Origin: an uncultured Lachnospiraceae bacterium
GTDB taxonomy: Bacteria; Bacillota; Clostridia; Lachnospirales; Lachnospiraceae
Assembly: GCA_947589305.1 (NCBI GenBank)
Contig: CANQAP010000013.1
Location: 1-47,899, forward strand
DNA length: 47,899 bases
Reading direction: 5' to 3'
A model generated the notes under the pieces. The model was not told where the DNA came from. It was given only the letters and a program-made list of their open reading frames with translations, and did no database searches. The position numbers and the translations under genes were made by a program. Positions within the stretch are counted from its first letter, which is position 1, and every line of letters starts with the position of its first letter. Shown piece by piece: positions 19,753 through 27,694 of the stretch.

Positions 19753-20677
19753 CTCTTCGCTTTTCCCGCAGAGCAATCTGACGTGAGCGGATATCTTCTA
19801 CTTCGGATTTTGTGATCGGTATCGTTTTCTTAATTGCGAAGAATTTACCGGTATTTGATATTTTGATTTTAATGATTCCTTTTTGATATCCGTGATACCA
19901 ACAGCGTCCAACGCTTAGGAAGGAATTCTGACCGTAAGAAAACCATTTGATTTTTTTAGATAACCTGCGTTTGCATTTATAGCATCGCTGTGATGTGATT
20001 TCTTTGTCTGCCATGAGTTCCGAACGCTGGTCAAATCCTCTCGTAATGTGTTCCGAGTATGCACGGTGGAAGGAAAAAATCTCACTGTCTTTATCTTTCG
20101 GTTCATGATAACAGTCGTAGGAATATTGATCGTGCAGGTTCTTCTTGGACAAATGCTGAAAAATCTGTGCCGTGTACCGTGCATCATTGATCGCGGAATG
20201 GAATGCCTCTTCCGTTGGCAAATCCATGGCTTCCACTGCTTTCTGCAGCTTGCAGGCTCCGAGGTCCGGATAGTATTCGGCAAATATGGATTGGATATCG
20301 TAGTATTTGAATGGTTCGGCGAATTTATTCATGTAGTAGTAGTCCATGTTTTTTTGGAGCTGTATCAGATCGCTGGTTCCCCACGTGCCGAAAATATAAT
20401 CCGTGTCGCACCATTTCATAAATTCACGACATACCATATCAAATGGTTTACCTGTTTTTAGCAGAGTTTCGTCATAGTTTAGCATTTGCCGGATGTGATT
20501 ATGAAGATGCTTATAAATCCTAGGTTTTACAATACTACTGAATTCATCTACGACCTCGAAGGCGTTATTTAGTTTCACGGCTCCGATTTCAATAATTTCA
20601 AACGGGAGTCTTGGATTTTCGAATTCCGGTCCTTTCGAACACTGATTCCATTCTAAGTCAAAAATAATGTAATTCAT
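19733..20677 (-). CDS. DEDDh 3'-5' exonuclease with C-terminal cysteine-rich extension
   Basis: The 314-residue protein has an N-terminal DEDDh exonuclease domain of the KapD/ERI-1-like group. D7 and E9 lie in IIFDLEW, D103 in WGTSD, and H160 and D165 in AFHSAINDARYTA. The likely substrates are RNA ends or single-stranded DNA. Residues about 200-314 form an extra region with C232-x2-C235 and C259-x2-H262, resembling a small zinc site, and a strongly basic tail. The ribosome site is poor. It lies 27 bases after the membrane-protein gene and may be co-transcribed with it. Confidence 0.8.
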   Translation of the reverse strand: MNYIIFDLEWNQCSKGPEFENPRLPFEIIEIGAVKLNNAFEVVDEFSSIVKPRIYKHLHNHIRQMLNYDETLLKTGKPFDMVCREFMKWCDTDYIFGTWGTSDLIQLQKNMDYYYMNKFAEPFKYYDIQSIFAEYYPDLGACKLQKAVEAMDLPTEEAFHSAINDARYTAQIFQHLSKKNLHDQYSYDCYHEPKDKDSEIFSFHRAYSEHITRGFDQRSELMADKEITSQRCYKCKRRLSKKIKWFSYGQNSFLSVGRCWYHGYQKGIIKIKISNTGKFFAIKKTIPITKSEVEDIRSRQIALREKRREKRKSR

Positions 20678-20704
20678 GTCTTACAATGTGGTGATACGTG
20701 ATTT

Positions 20705-21271
20705 TTAAGAAGGCATACGGGTAATCTTGGAACTACTGATCTCGCCTTCCAGTGATTTGTGAATATTATGTAGGGTTTCATTTGCTTCTGAAGATGCAAG
20801 TTTGCTGTCGCCTGACATCTGCAATACCTGTTTGGTAATGCGGTCATTACTGTTCACAACGCGTACCATATTCTCCTGATTTTTCTTCATAATGAGTTTG
20901 GTGCAGAGTTTCTGCTGTTCGATCAATTCATTATTTAAACGGATGTTATCGGCTTTTAATTCGGTAACGGCAGCAATCAGATCTTCAATCTTTTGATTCA
21001 TGGATAACTCTTCCCGCTTTGCAACGGAATACAATCCCTTTTCCACTTTTGCCAATTCGTTCTGCTTATCCAGAGAACGGTTCGCGATCTCATCCACTTT
21101 CCGAAGAATACTGTCGATTAAAAAATAGGTATCGGTTACGATGATCAATCCGAATGCTATGATTAATTCCAAGCGGTCCGGCATGGTAGCAACCAGATAG
21201 ATCATGGTCATTAAAGCAGCCACCATGGCTACAGAGCTTATTAATAGATTGGTCTTGATATTTTGCTTCAT
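20705..21271 (-). CDS. Membrane protein with coiled-coil tail, function unknown
   Basis: The 188-residue protein has two close hydrophobic helices, about residues 8-28 and 34-54. A hydrophilic cytoplasmic region follows with heptad-like stretches (KVEKGLYSVAKREELSMNQKI and ADNIRLNNELIEQQ), suggesting a coiled coil. No enzymatic motif is visible. AAGGAG precedes the ATG. It is next to the exonuclease gene on the same strand. I do not recognise a named family. Confidence 0.7.
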   Translation of the reverse strand: MKQNIKTNLLISSVAMVAALMTMIYLVATMPDRLELIIAFGLIIVTDTYFLIDSILRKVDEIANRSLDKQNELAKVEKGLYSVAKREELSMNQKIEDLIAAVTELKADNIRLNNELIEQQKLCTKLIMKKNQENMVRVVNSNDRITKQVLQMSGDSKLASSEANETLHNIHKSLEGEISSSKITRMPS

Positions 21272-21492
21272 TACCTTCTCCTTTCCGGATATTTCGTGAT
21301 CTCATATTATTTTTGTGTTTGTCGTCTACCATTTACCATTTACCATACCACATTTTCTTTGTAAACACAAGGAAAAGGATGTACTTGTTTGGCAGGCAGG
21401 GATCCGATATATGATCCGACCGGTTCGCGATCTCGCAAGGCTCATTGGAAATCTTAAAATCGGATAATGTATTAAAATATTGTAATAAAAAT

Positions 21493-21529
21493 GCCGAAAA
21501 CCCGGAACATGTATATCGAGGTCTTCGGC
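21493..21529 (-). terminator. Terminator after tRNA-Arg
   Basis: GCCGAAAACC (21493-21502) pairs with GGTCTTCGGC (21520-21529) over 10 bp with one wobble pair. On the minus strand it is followed by ATTTTTATTA. It begins 12 bases after the tRNA-Arg 3' end. A T-run on the other side could give some bidirectional activity. Confidence 0.7.
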
Positions 21530-21540
21530 TCATTTTTGTA

Positions 21541-21614
21541 CGTCGCTAAGAGGATTCGAACCTCCGGCCTACCGCTTAGGAGGCGGTCGCTCTATCCTAC
21601 TGAGCTATAGCGAC
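21541..21614 (-). tRNA. tRNA-Arg (anticodon CCT)
   Basis: The reverse complement gives a 7-bp acceptor stem GTCGCTA/TAGCGAC (21608-21614 with 21542-21548), a normal D arm, a GGTTCGAATCC T arm and discriminator G at 21541. The anticodon CCT at 21578-21580 reads AGG. CCA is not encoded. Confidence 0.95.
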
Positions 21615-21626
21615 AGATATGCTATT

Positions 21627-21655
21627 ATTTTAAGAAATATTCCGCAACCAGTCAA
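21627..21655 (-). promoter_or_regulatory. Promoter of tRNA-Arg
   Basis: On the minus strand, TTGACT (21650-21655), a 17-base spacer and TAAAAT (21627-21632) lie about 13 bases before the tRNA 5' end. The tRNA therefore has its own promoter, downstream of the heptamer repeat. Confidence 0.7.
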
Positions 21656-21767
21656 GGTATATTTCCAATAGTTTCACCATATCTATAAATACTATATATA
21701 GTATCAGAATAATATATATAGTATTTATTTATCAATTTGTCTATTTGTCTATTTCTCTATTTATAAA

Positions 21768-21893
21768 TTATCTATCATTTATTATCTATCATTTATTATC
21801 TATCATTTATTATCTATTATTTATTATCTATTATCTATTATTTATTATTTATTATTTATTATCTATTATCTATTATCTATTATCTATTATCTA
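21768..21893. repeat. 18-copy heptanucleotide tandem repeat
   Basis: Eighteen uninterrupted 7-base units fill 126 bases. The main form is TTATCTA, with variants TCATTTA (three copies, alternating at the start) and TTATTTA. No unit contains G on the plus strand. Less regular octamers (TTGTCTAT, TTCTCTAT) flank it to the left. It lies between the 3' end of the DUF3881-like gene and the tRNA-Arg promoter, in the 303-base gap 21615-21917. Nothing else is visible in that gap besides AT-rich palindromic ACTATATATAGT-like sequence near 21690-21725. Confidence 0.95.
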
Positions 21894-21917
21894 TCTATTT
21901 ATATCATAATAGTATAA

Positions 21918-22796
21918 TTAAGGGAGGAAGATGTATCCTTGCATCCAGACACTTCCCTTGAATCGTCTTCCAACCATCGGTTCGCCCAATATATCAATCG
22001 CATTGATCAGTATATCTATCGTAAATTCATTGACATCCACTAGCAGTTGATAGAGACTGTCTCCGGTTACCGGATTTTGAAATGTGCGTATATTTTGTAT
22101 GGTACCGATCACGGAATATTGTTCACTGTTAATTCCATACGGAATTAAACAGGAATCAACGATCGAATAAATATCTTCAGTCTTTGCGCGCTTTGATATC
22201 GAAGAGTATAGATCAATGTCTTCCAGCGTTAGGTTTTCGATCGCATCGGCATCGCCTTCCCGTGCGGCAGCAAGCAGACGGTTCCTGTTTTTTTGTCCGG
22301 TTTCCTCTAAACGGATCTGTTCTTCGTCTTTATCAATTCCAAGCAGGATCCTTCCGTCTGTGGATAATGCGCTGTAACTCACCTGATGAAACGGATGATC
22401 GTAGTCATTTGACCACTTATGGCGCACATAATCGGTAATATTCTGTAGAAAGAAAATAAGCGGAATTCCTATGCTGTTAGTCTCGCTGACACCGGCATAG
22501 GCTTCTTTATCCGAGTGAGCTTCCACGATAATGCTATCCTCATATTTTGTAGTGCTTCCCAATACATATGGGAAGGAATGTTCAATGATAAGGTGATTGG
22601 ATTCGTCATATTCGCCAATGACACTGATTCCATAGGAATCGCCATATTCTTTTGTCAACTGAACTAAGCTAACACCTGCGCCGATCGTTGTGATCGAACG
22701 GCTGGTAGGATGTCCGATGATATCATTTAACAGTTCATTCATTTGCTTTAAATTCCGAATTTTGCTAAAACCAATCGCACGTAAATATTCGTTCAT
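21918..22796 (-). CDS. DUF3881-like protein of unknown function
   Basis: The 292-residue soluble protein begins MNEYLRAIGFSKIRN, which I recall as typical of the DUF3881 family of Clostridia; this assignment is from memory. No catalytic motif or membrane segment is evident. The C-terminal part (about 205-292) is beta-rich and ends in GRRFKGSVWMQGYIFLP. AAAGGAGG precedes the ATG. It lies 30 bases after the DUF4446 gene and is probably the last gene of a parA-parB-DUF4446-DUF3881 transcript. Confidence 0.7.
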   Translation of the reverse strand: MNEYLRAIGFSKIRNLKQMNELLNDIIGHPTSRSITTIGAGVSLVQLTKEYGDSYGISVIGEYDESNHLIIEHSFPYVLGSTTKYEDSIIVEAHSDKEAYAGVSETNSIGIPLIFFLQNITDYVRHKWSNDYDHPFHQVSYSALSTDGRILLGIDKDEEQIRLEETGQKNRNRLLAAAREGDADAIENLTLEDIDLYSSISKRAKTEDIYSIVDSCLIPYGINSEQYSVIGTIQNIRTFQNPVTGDSLYQLLVDVNEFTIDILINAIDILGEPMVGRRFKGSVWMQGYIFLP

Positions 22797-22826
22797 GGTC
22801 TCGCCTCCTTTGTAAGGATGCCGATG

Positions 22827-23342
22827 CTATTCCGCAAGGGGATCCTTCATATTGATCGCGTTTTTCAACGCTTCTTTTTCTTCTTCCGACAAAGCAATAT
22901 AAGATTCGCCGTTGATGATCTCTTTAACATAGGTATAACAACCTTCCCGACTGTGCATGCAGTTTAAAATGAATCCGCTGTTTCGGTCGGTCAAGAGAGC
23001 GAGGGCAAAGCTCAAGGTGCCGCCCATTTCCTTAAATGCGTCATATTTTATCATGCCGACTTTACTAAATGAGGAACGAAATTGACGTTTCAGGTTTTTG
23101 AGTTCCAAAGCGTGTTGCGTGGCGATTTTTTGCATGATATCTAATTCGCCAAAACGCTCATAGATCACCTGTTCCAGTTCCTCTCCGTTTTTCCCTTTCA
23201 TGAATTTTTTATAACGGGTATTTAGCTGCTTTACCTGAACAAACAGGATAACGACCAGTACAAGTAAAATCAGCACGAGTATACCGAGTGCGATTATAAT
23301 AAATGAAATGTCTATTCCAAGATTATTGAAAAATGAATTCAT
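22827..23342 (-). CDS. DUF4446 family membrane-anchored protein
   Basis: The 171-residue protein has one N-terminal hydrophobic helix, about residues 13-36. A short coiled region follows, then the conserved FSKVGMIKYDAFKEMGGTLSFALALLTDRNSGFIL block of DUF4446 (residues about 93-128). Function is unknown. The family is regularly found beside parB in Firmicutes, as here (14 bases downstream of parB), which suggests a link to chromosome segregation or the cell envelope. AGGAGG precedes the ATG. Confidence 0.85.
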   Translation of the reverse strand: MNSFFNNLGIDISFIIIALGILVLILLVLVVILFVQVKQLNTRYKKFMKGKNGEELEQVIYERFGELDIMQKIATQHALELKNLKRQFRSSFSKVGMIKYDAFKEMGGTLSFALALLTDRNSGFILNCMHSREGCYTYVKEIINGESYIALSEEEKEALKNAINMKDPLAE

Positions 23343-23356
23343 AGGTTCCTCCTGTT

Positions 23357-24301
23357 TTATTTTTGAATTTCTTTTAATTTATCGACCAAGGCTTCCAACT
23401 CTTCCTGTGAATAATATTCGATTTCGATTTTTCCTTTATCATTATTTTTTGGCTTAATGGAAACCTTACTGCCCAGAATTTCTTTTAAACATTCTTCCGT
23501 ATCGGTGTATAGGTATCTGTATGCCAGCTCGCCCGGTTCTTTTTTTGGTTTCGGCCCTGCATTGATCTTTTTGACCAGAGCTTCTGTCTGGCGGACGCTC
23601 AGACTTTCATCGAACACCTGACATGCAACATCATATTGTAATTCCGGGTCCTCGATCGCGATCAGCGTCCGTGCATGTCCACTACTTAGTTTATCTTCGA
23701 TCACCATTTGTTGAACCTTTTCGCATAGTTTTAATAATCGCATGGAGTTCGTTATCGCAGTCCTGCTTTTGGAAACACGTTCTGCCACTTCATCCTGTTT
23801 GAGTGAGAATTCCTGTATCAATCGCTGGTATGCAAGTGCTTCTTCAATCGGATTTAAATTCTCCCGTTGGATATTTTCAATGAGGGAAATTTCTACGATC
23901 TCCTGCTCCGTATAGTCGCGTATGATAACCGGGACTTCTTTTAGTCCTGCCATTCGTGCGGCTCGCCAGCGGCGTTCGCCGGCTATGATCTCATAGTATC
24001 CGTTTTTAGGCGTTACCACGATCGGCTGTATGATCCCGAATTCTTTTATGGAATCAGAAAGTTCCTGCAGAGTGTCCTCTTCGAAATGCTTTCTCGGTTG
24101 ATTCGCGTTAGGTTCTATCTCCGTGATCTTTAAAGTCTTTTCAACTTCTTTCACGATTTCTTTTTCCGTATCTGTCGTTTTATTCCCTGCATTTGTACGT
24201 TTTCCCTGTTTGCTGTTTGTATTCGCTTCTGGGTCAGCCCCTGCTATATCAGTTGGTATTAGTGCAGCCAAACCTCTTCCCAGTCCTCTTTTCTGTGGCA
24301 T
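23357..24301 (-). CDS. parB: Chromosome-partitioning protein ParB (Spo0J)
   Basis: The 314-residue CTP-dependent clamp binds parS and spreads along DNA. It starts with the typical MPQKRGLGRGLAALIP. The CTP-binding ParB domain has GERRWRAARMAG and ENIQRENLNPIEEA. A central helix-turn-helix has EVAERVSKSRTAITNSMRLL. A C-terminal dimerisation segment follows. The ATG at 24301 follows AGGAGG; the frame one codon longer would use TTG. It begins four bases after the parA stop. Confidence 0.97.
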   Translation of the reverse strand: MPQKRGLGRGLAALIPTDIAGADPEANTNSKQGKRTNAGNKTTDTEKEIVKEVEKTLKITEIEPNANQPRKHFEEDTLQELSDSIKEFGIIQPIVVTPKNGYYEIIAGERRWRAARMAGLKEVPVIIRDYTEQEIVEISLIENIQRENLNPIEEALAYQRLIQEFSLKQDEVAERVSKSRTAITNSMRLLKLCEKVQQMVIEDKLSSGHARTLIAIEDPELQYDVACQVFDESLSVRQTEALVKKINAGPKPKKEPGELAYRYLYTDTEECLKEILGSKVSIKPKNNDKGKIEIEYYSQEELEALVDKLKEIQK

Positions 24302-24305
24302 CAAT

Positions 24306-25073
24306 TTAACCTCCTATATTAATAATCACTTCATCCGCCAATAGACGATAACTTTCTGCTCCCGCCGAACGTGAGTCATATAGATTAATCGGTAGACCAT
24401 GACTTGGAGCTTCGGCAAGACGTACATTTCGAGGAATGATTGTCTTATAGATGTTTTGCTTTAATGTATCTTTGACATTCTCTACTACTTGTAAGGATAG
24501 ATTCGTTCGAGAGTCGTACATGGTAAATACAACTCCTTCTATTTTTAAATGGGTATTTAGTTTCTTTTGTATTAATTCTATCGTATAGATCAACTGCGAT
24601 AATCCGTCCAGTGCAAAAAATTCACATTGGATCGGTACTAATACGGTATCGGCAGCCGTCATGGAATTGACGGTCAACAGACCGAGCGCAGGTGGGCAGT
24701 CAATGATTATAAAATCAAATTTGTCACGAATCTTGTCTAAGTTTTGCTTCAAAATATATTGCATATTTGGTATGCCGACAAATTCTACTTCCGCACCTGC
24801 CAGCAAACGATTGGCAGGAATCAGATTTAGATCCGGAACTACATTGATCAGCATACATTCTCCAATATTGCAGACATCACACATGACATCATAAATGGTA
24901 TATTTCAGATCGTTTTTGTCTATTCCAAATCCTGTTGTCATATTTCCCTGTGGATCCATATCTACCGCAAGCACTTTTAGTCCTTTTTCTGCAATACTGG
25001 CTGCCAGATTAATTGCGGTAGTGGTTTTTCCAACGCCACCTTTTTGATTCGCAATCGCTATAATTCTTCCCAT
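24306..25073 (-). CDS. parA: Chromosome-partitioning ATPase ParA (Soj)
   Basis: The 255-residue ATPase has the deviant Walker A motif [16 protein letters not shown], the A' motif DMDPQGN and Walker [11 protein letters not shown]. Soj-type ParA proteins position origins with ParB and also regulate DnaA. Strong GGAGG precedes the ATG. parS lies about 90 bases upstream. Transcription runs toward oriC, opposite to replication. Confidence 0.97.
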   Translation of the reverse strand: MGRIIAIANQKGGVGKTTTAINLAASIAEKGLKVLAVDMDPQGNMTTGFGIDKNDLKYTIYDVMCDVCNIGECMLINVVPDLNLIPANRLLAGAEVEFVGIPNMQYILKQNLDKIRDKFDFIIIDCPPALGLLTVNSMTAADTVLVPIQCEFFALDGLSQLIYTIELIQKKLNTHLKIEGVVFTMYDSRTNLSLQVVENVKDTLKQNIYKTIIPRNVRLAEAPSHGLPINLYDSRSAGAESYRLLADEVIINIGG

Positions 25074-25159
25074 GTCACGCCTCCTGCGTCCATTTTTACA
25101 TTTATCTATTTTGCTCTATGATAGTATAACATTATTATTCGTATCAATCCACTAGAAAA

Positions 25160-25175
25160 TGTTTCACGTGAAACA
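25160..25175. promoter_or_regulatory. parS: parS centromere site
   Basis: TGTTTCACGTGAAACA is the perfect 16-bp parS consensus bound by ParB. The dyad extends to 24 bp (25156-25179) with AAAA/TTTT flanks. It lies between divergent parA and the tRNA-editing gene, about 12.5 kb from oriC, as expected for an origin-proximal centromere. ParB binding here could also repress parA. Confidence 0.97.
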
Positions 25176-25219
25176 TTTTTGCTTTTTTCAGATGTTCATC
25201 AAAAAATATAAGTATAGGT

Positions 25220-25247
25220 TTGAAAAAATATTAGATTGTGTTAAAAT
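25220..25247 (+). promoter_or_regulatory. Promoter of the deacylase-HAD-GNAT-sce7726 group
   Basis: TTGAAA (25220-25225), a 16-base spacer and TAAAAT (25242-25247), the latter preceded by TGT as an extended -10, sit 36 bases before the start at 25283 and just right of parS. Confidence 0.6.
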
Positions 25248-25282
25248 TTAAAAACGGTAAGACAAGTACAGAGGAGCATAAG

Positions 25283-25831
25283 ATGATGGAATTGATGAAA
25301 GGCAGACCTCAAAATACAAAAGGAAGATTAGAACGGGAAATTTTAGTGTATGATTTATTAGATCAGTTAGGTATTGAATTTGAACGAACGGATCATGAAG
25401 AAGCAAACACGATGGAAGCCTGTAATGAAATCGATCGTATCCTAGATGTAGTAATCTGCAAAAATCTTTTTTTGTGCAATCGGCAGGAAACAAATTTTTA
25501 TCTGTTAATGATGCCGGGAGAAAAACCGTTTAAGACAAAGGATTTGTCTGCACAGATTCATAGTGCCAGATTATCATTTGGAAAACCGGAGTATATGGAA
25601 GAATTCTTACATATTAAACCGGGAGCGGTATCCATTATGGGATTGATGAATGATAAAGAAAACCGGGTACAGCTATTAATTGACCGTGATGTATTGAAAA
25701 GCGAGTATTTGGGATGTCATCCCTGCGTCTCTACATCCAGCTTAAAAATGAAAACGAAGGATGTGTTGGAGAAATTTCTTCCGGCTGTACATCACGAACC
25801 GATTATTGTAGAACTGCCAACGGAATCATGA
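25283..25831 (+). CDS. YbaK/ProX-type aminoacyl-tRNA editing protein
   Basis: The 182-residue protein resembles free-standing editing domains of the YbaK/ProRS-INS family (PrdX/ProXp-ala type), which deacylate mischarged tRNA. Supporting features are CKNLFLCNRQETNFYLLMMP, LSFGKPEYMEEFLHIKPGAVS and the LGCHPCVSTSSLKM segment. The start at 25283 follows GAGGAG; an upstream GTG at 25238 in the same frame lies on the -10 box and is rejected. Substrate specificity (Ala-tRNA-Pro versus others) cannot be read from the sequence. Confidence 0.85.
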   Translation: MMELMKGRPQNTKGRLEREILVYDLLDQLGIEFERTDHEEANTMEACNEIDRILDVVICKNLFLCNRQETNFYLLMMPGEKPFKTKDLSAQIHSARLSFGKPEYMEEFLHIKPGAVSIMGLMNDKENRVQLLIDRDVLKSEYLGCHPCVSTSSLKMKTKDVLEKFLPAVHHEPIIVELPTES

Positions 25832-25852
25832 CTGCATGAGGAGGAACGGATC

Positions 25853-26503
25853 ATGAAGTACGAAGTAGTATTATTTGATTTGGACGGAACCATAACGGAT
25901 ACCGGAATCGGCATTACGGATTCGCTTATGTATGCGTTAAAGAAAATGAATATTGAAGTGAAAAATCGAGAAGAACTGTTTCCGTTTATCGGACCGCCAT
26001 TAGCGGAATCGTTTCGGATGTTTTATCAGTTTTCCGATGAACAGATCAAACTGGCTACACAATATTATCGGGAACATTATGGTAAAATAGGGATTCATGA
26101 AAATCAAATCTATGACGGAATGGAAGAATTGCTGAAACGGTTGAAAGAAGCGGGAGCGAAGCTGGCTGTGGCAACTTCAAAGCCGGAACCCTTTGCTGTT
26201 GAAATTATAGATGATTGGAAATTAACGCCGTATTTTTCGTATATTGCCGGCTCGTCAGTCGATGGAAGCCGTAGAAATAAGGTGGATGTCATAGAATATG
26301 CCTTGGAAAATTGCGGAGTATCCGATAAAACGAAAGTCGTAATCATAGGAGATCGCAAATATGATATATACGGAGCCAAGCAAGCGGGGATTGATTCCAT
26401 AGGGATTTTATTTGGATATGGAGATCGGGCGGAACTGGAAGAAGCCGGAGCTACATATATCGCAGAAAATATGGACGCGGTATATAAATATATTATTGGA
26501 TAG
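25853..26503 (+). CDS. HAD-family hydrolase, phosphoglycolate phosphatase-like
   Basis: The 216-residue HAD protein has motif I DLDGTITDTG (nucleophile aspartate), motif II ATSKP, and motif IV IGDRKYDIYGAKQAG. The cap is the small helical type of the Gph/PpaX-like subgroup. Substrate is not evident; phosphoglycolate or pyrophosphate are common for relatives. GAGGAGG precedes the ATG. It lies 21 bases after the editing gene in the same direction. Confidence 0.85.
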   Translation: MKYEVVLFDLDGTITDTGIGITDSLMYALKKMNIEVKNREELFPFIGPPLAESFRMFYQFSDEQIKLATQYYREHYGKIGIHENQIYDGMEELLKRLKEAGAKLAVATSKPEPFAVEIIDDWKLTPYFSYIAGSSVDGSRRNKVDVIEYALENCGVSDKTKVVIIGDRKYDIYGAKQAGIDSIGILFGYGDRAELEEAGATYIAENMDAVYKYIIG

Positions 26504-26574
26504 GCATTATGTAAACAAAGGAACTCTGTCCTATAGATCAGACAGAGACAAAATGCCGGTGTCCGGAGGATGGA

Positions 26575-27057
26575 ATGATGGAATTTAAGGTGGCAACAAA
26601 AGAAAACCGACAGGAACTATTAGCATTATATCGTGCGGCGATCGGGAGCGAAGGCTGTACATGGTCCGTGGATTATCCGAATGAGGAATTTTTAAACCAT
26701 GACTTGGAACGGAACGCAGTGTTTGGTTTGTGGAATGATGAGGAACTGATCGGAGCGATATCAATCGATGAAGATGCAGAAGTGGCACGACTGAACTGTT
26801 GGTCAAACAAAGAGATCCCACAAGCGGAACTGGCGAGACTTGTCATAAAAGAATCCTTCCGCGGTCAGGGATTGGCACGACAATTATTGAGATTTGCCAT
26901 GGAAGAACTAAAGCGGCAGGGATATCAGTGCGTGCATTTTTTGGTGAGCAAGACAAATACGATCGCACTTCGTTCATATGCGCCGTTGCGGTTTGAACGG
27001 AAGGGAGAATGTGATCTATACGGGGAACACTGGTGGTGCTACGAAAAACGGTTGTAG
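26575..27057 (+). CDS. GNAT-family N-acetyltransferase
   Basis: The 160-residue protein has the GNAT fold. The acetyl-CoA loop is ESFRGQGLARQLLRFAMEEL (R/Q-x-x-G-x-G/A), preceded by LARLVIKES and followed by VHFLVSKTNTIALRSYAPLRFERKG. The acceptor is unknown. GGAGGA precedes tandem ATGs at 26575 and 26578, and either could start translation. The 71-base gap upstream carries a 7-bp hairpin (CTCTGTC/GACAGAG at 26524-26547). Confidence 0.85.
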   Translation: MMEFKVATKENRQELLALYRAAIGSEGCTWSVDYPNEEFLNHDLERNAVFGLWNDEELIGAISIDEDAEVARLNCWSNKEIPQAELARLVIKESFRGQGLARQLLRFAMEELKRQGYQCVHFLVSKTNTIALRSYAPLRFERKGECDLYGEHWWCYEKRL

Positions 27058-27073
27058 GACAGGATAAAGACGG

Positions 27074-27667
27074 GTGAGAGAAATGCTGTATGATAAAGAT
27101 ATCAGAGAATATCTGTTTGATTTTTTGGATGATACATTCGGTAAAAACCGGATCATTGAAGAAAAGCAGATGGGAAAATCAAGAGCGGATGTCGTAATGA
27201 TCACGCCGGAAGCCATTTATGGGATCGAGATCAAAAGTGATGCGGATACTTATGCCCGACTGAGCCGGCAGGTAAAAGATTATAATTTATTTTATGATTA
27301 CAATATTGTGGCGGTAGGAACCAAACATGCCATGCACATTGAAGAGCATGTGCCGGAATGGTGGGGAATCATTACCGTGGAGATGGAAGAAGAACGACCG
27401 GATTTTTATATGCTGCGGAAACCGAAGGTGAATCCGAAAATGAAGTGGAGAAGGAAACTGAGTCTCTTGTGGCGACCGGAACTTGCAGTGCTGCAGCAGT
27501 GGAACCGGCTGCCCAAGTATAAGCAAAAAAGTAAGGATTTTGTCATTAAGACCATTTTGGAACGGGTGCCGGAGGAAACCTTGCAAGGTCAGGTATGTGA
27601 GCTGTTATTGCAAAGGGATTACAATACCATAGCGGATACGATAGCGGAATTCCGGTCGAACAGATAG
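27074..27667 (+). CDS. sce7726-like PD-(D/E)XK nuclease-fold protein
   Basis: The 197-residue protein resembles the sce7726 family. RADVVMITPEAIYGIEIKSDADT carries an aspartate and an E-x-K pair (D then EIK) as in restriction-endonuclease folds. The WWGIITVEME segment and the C-terminal ERVPEETLQGQ helices fit that family. It may cleave DNA, but no activity is known to me. The start may be GTG at 27074 or ATG at 27083; GGGTGAG could serve the latter. It lies 16 bases after the GNAT gene and converges with argS. Confidence 0.72.
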   Translation: MREMLYDKDIREYLFDFLDDTFGKNRIIEEKQMGKSRADVVMITPEAIYGIEIKSDADTYARLSRQVKDYNLFYDYNIVAVGTKHAMHIEEHVPEWWGIITVEMEEERPDFYMLRKPKVNPKMKWRRKLSLLWRPELAVLQQWNRLPKYKQKSKDFVIKTILERVPEETLQGQVCELLLQRDYNTIADTIAEFRSNR

Positions 27668-27694
27668 GCGGATGCTGAATGAAAAGCATCTCAT

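Noticed and set aside
21768..21893. CRISPR array
   Set aside because: The repeat unit is seven bases with no spacers, and there are no cas genes nearby. It is a simple tandem repeat.
27671..27690. Terminator between the sce7726-like gene and argS
   Set aside because: GATGCT/AGCATC gives only a 6-bp stem with no T-run on either strand.
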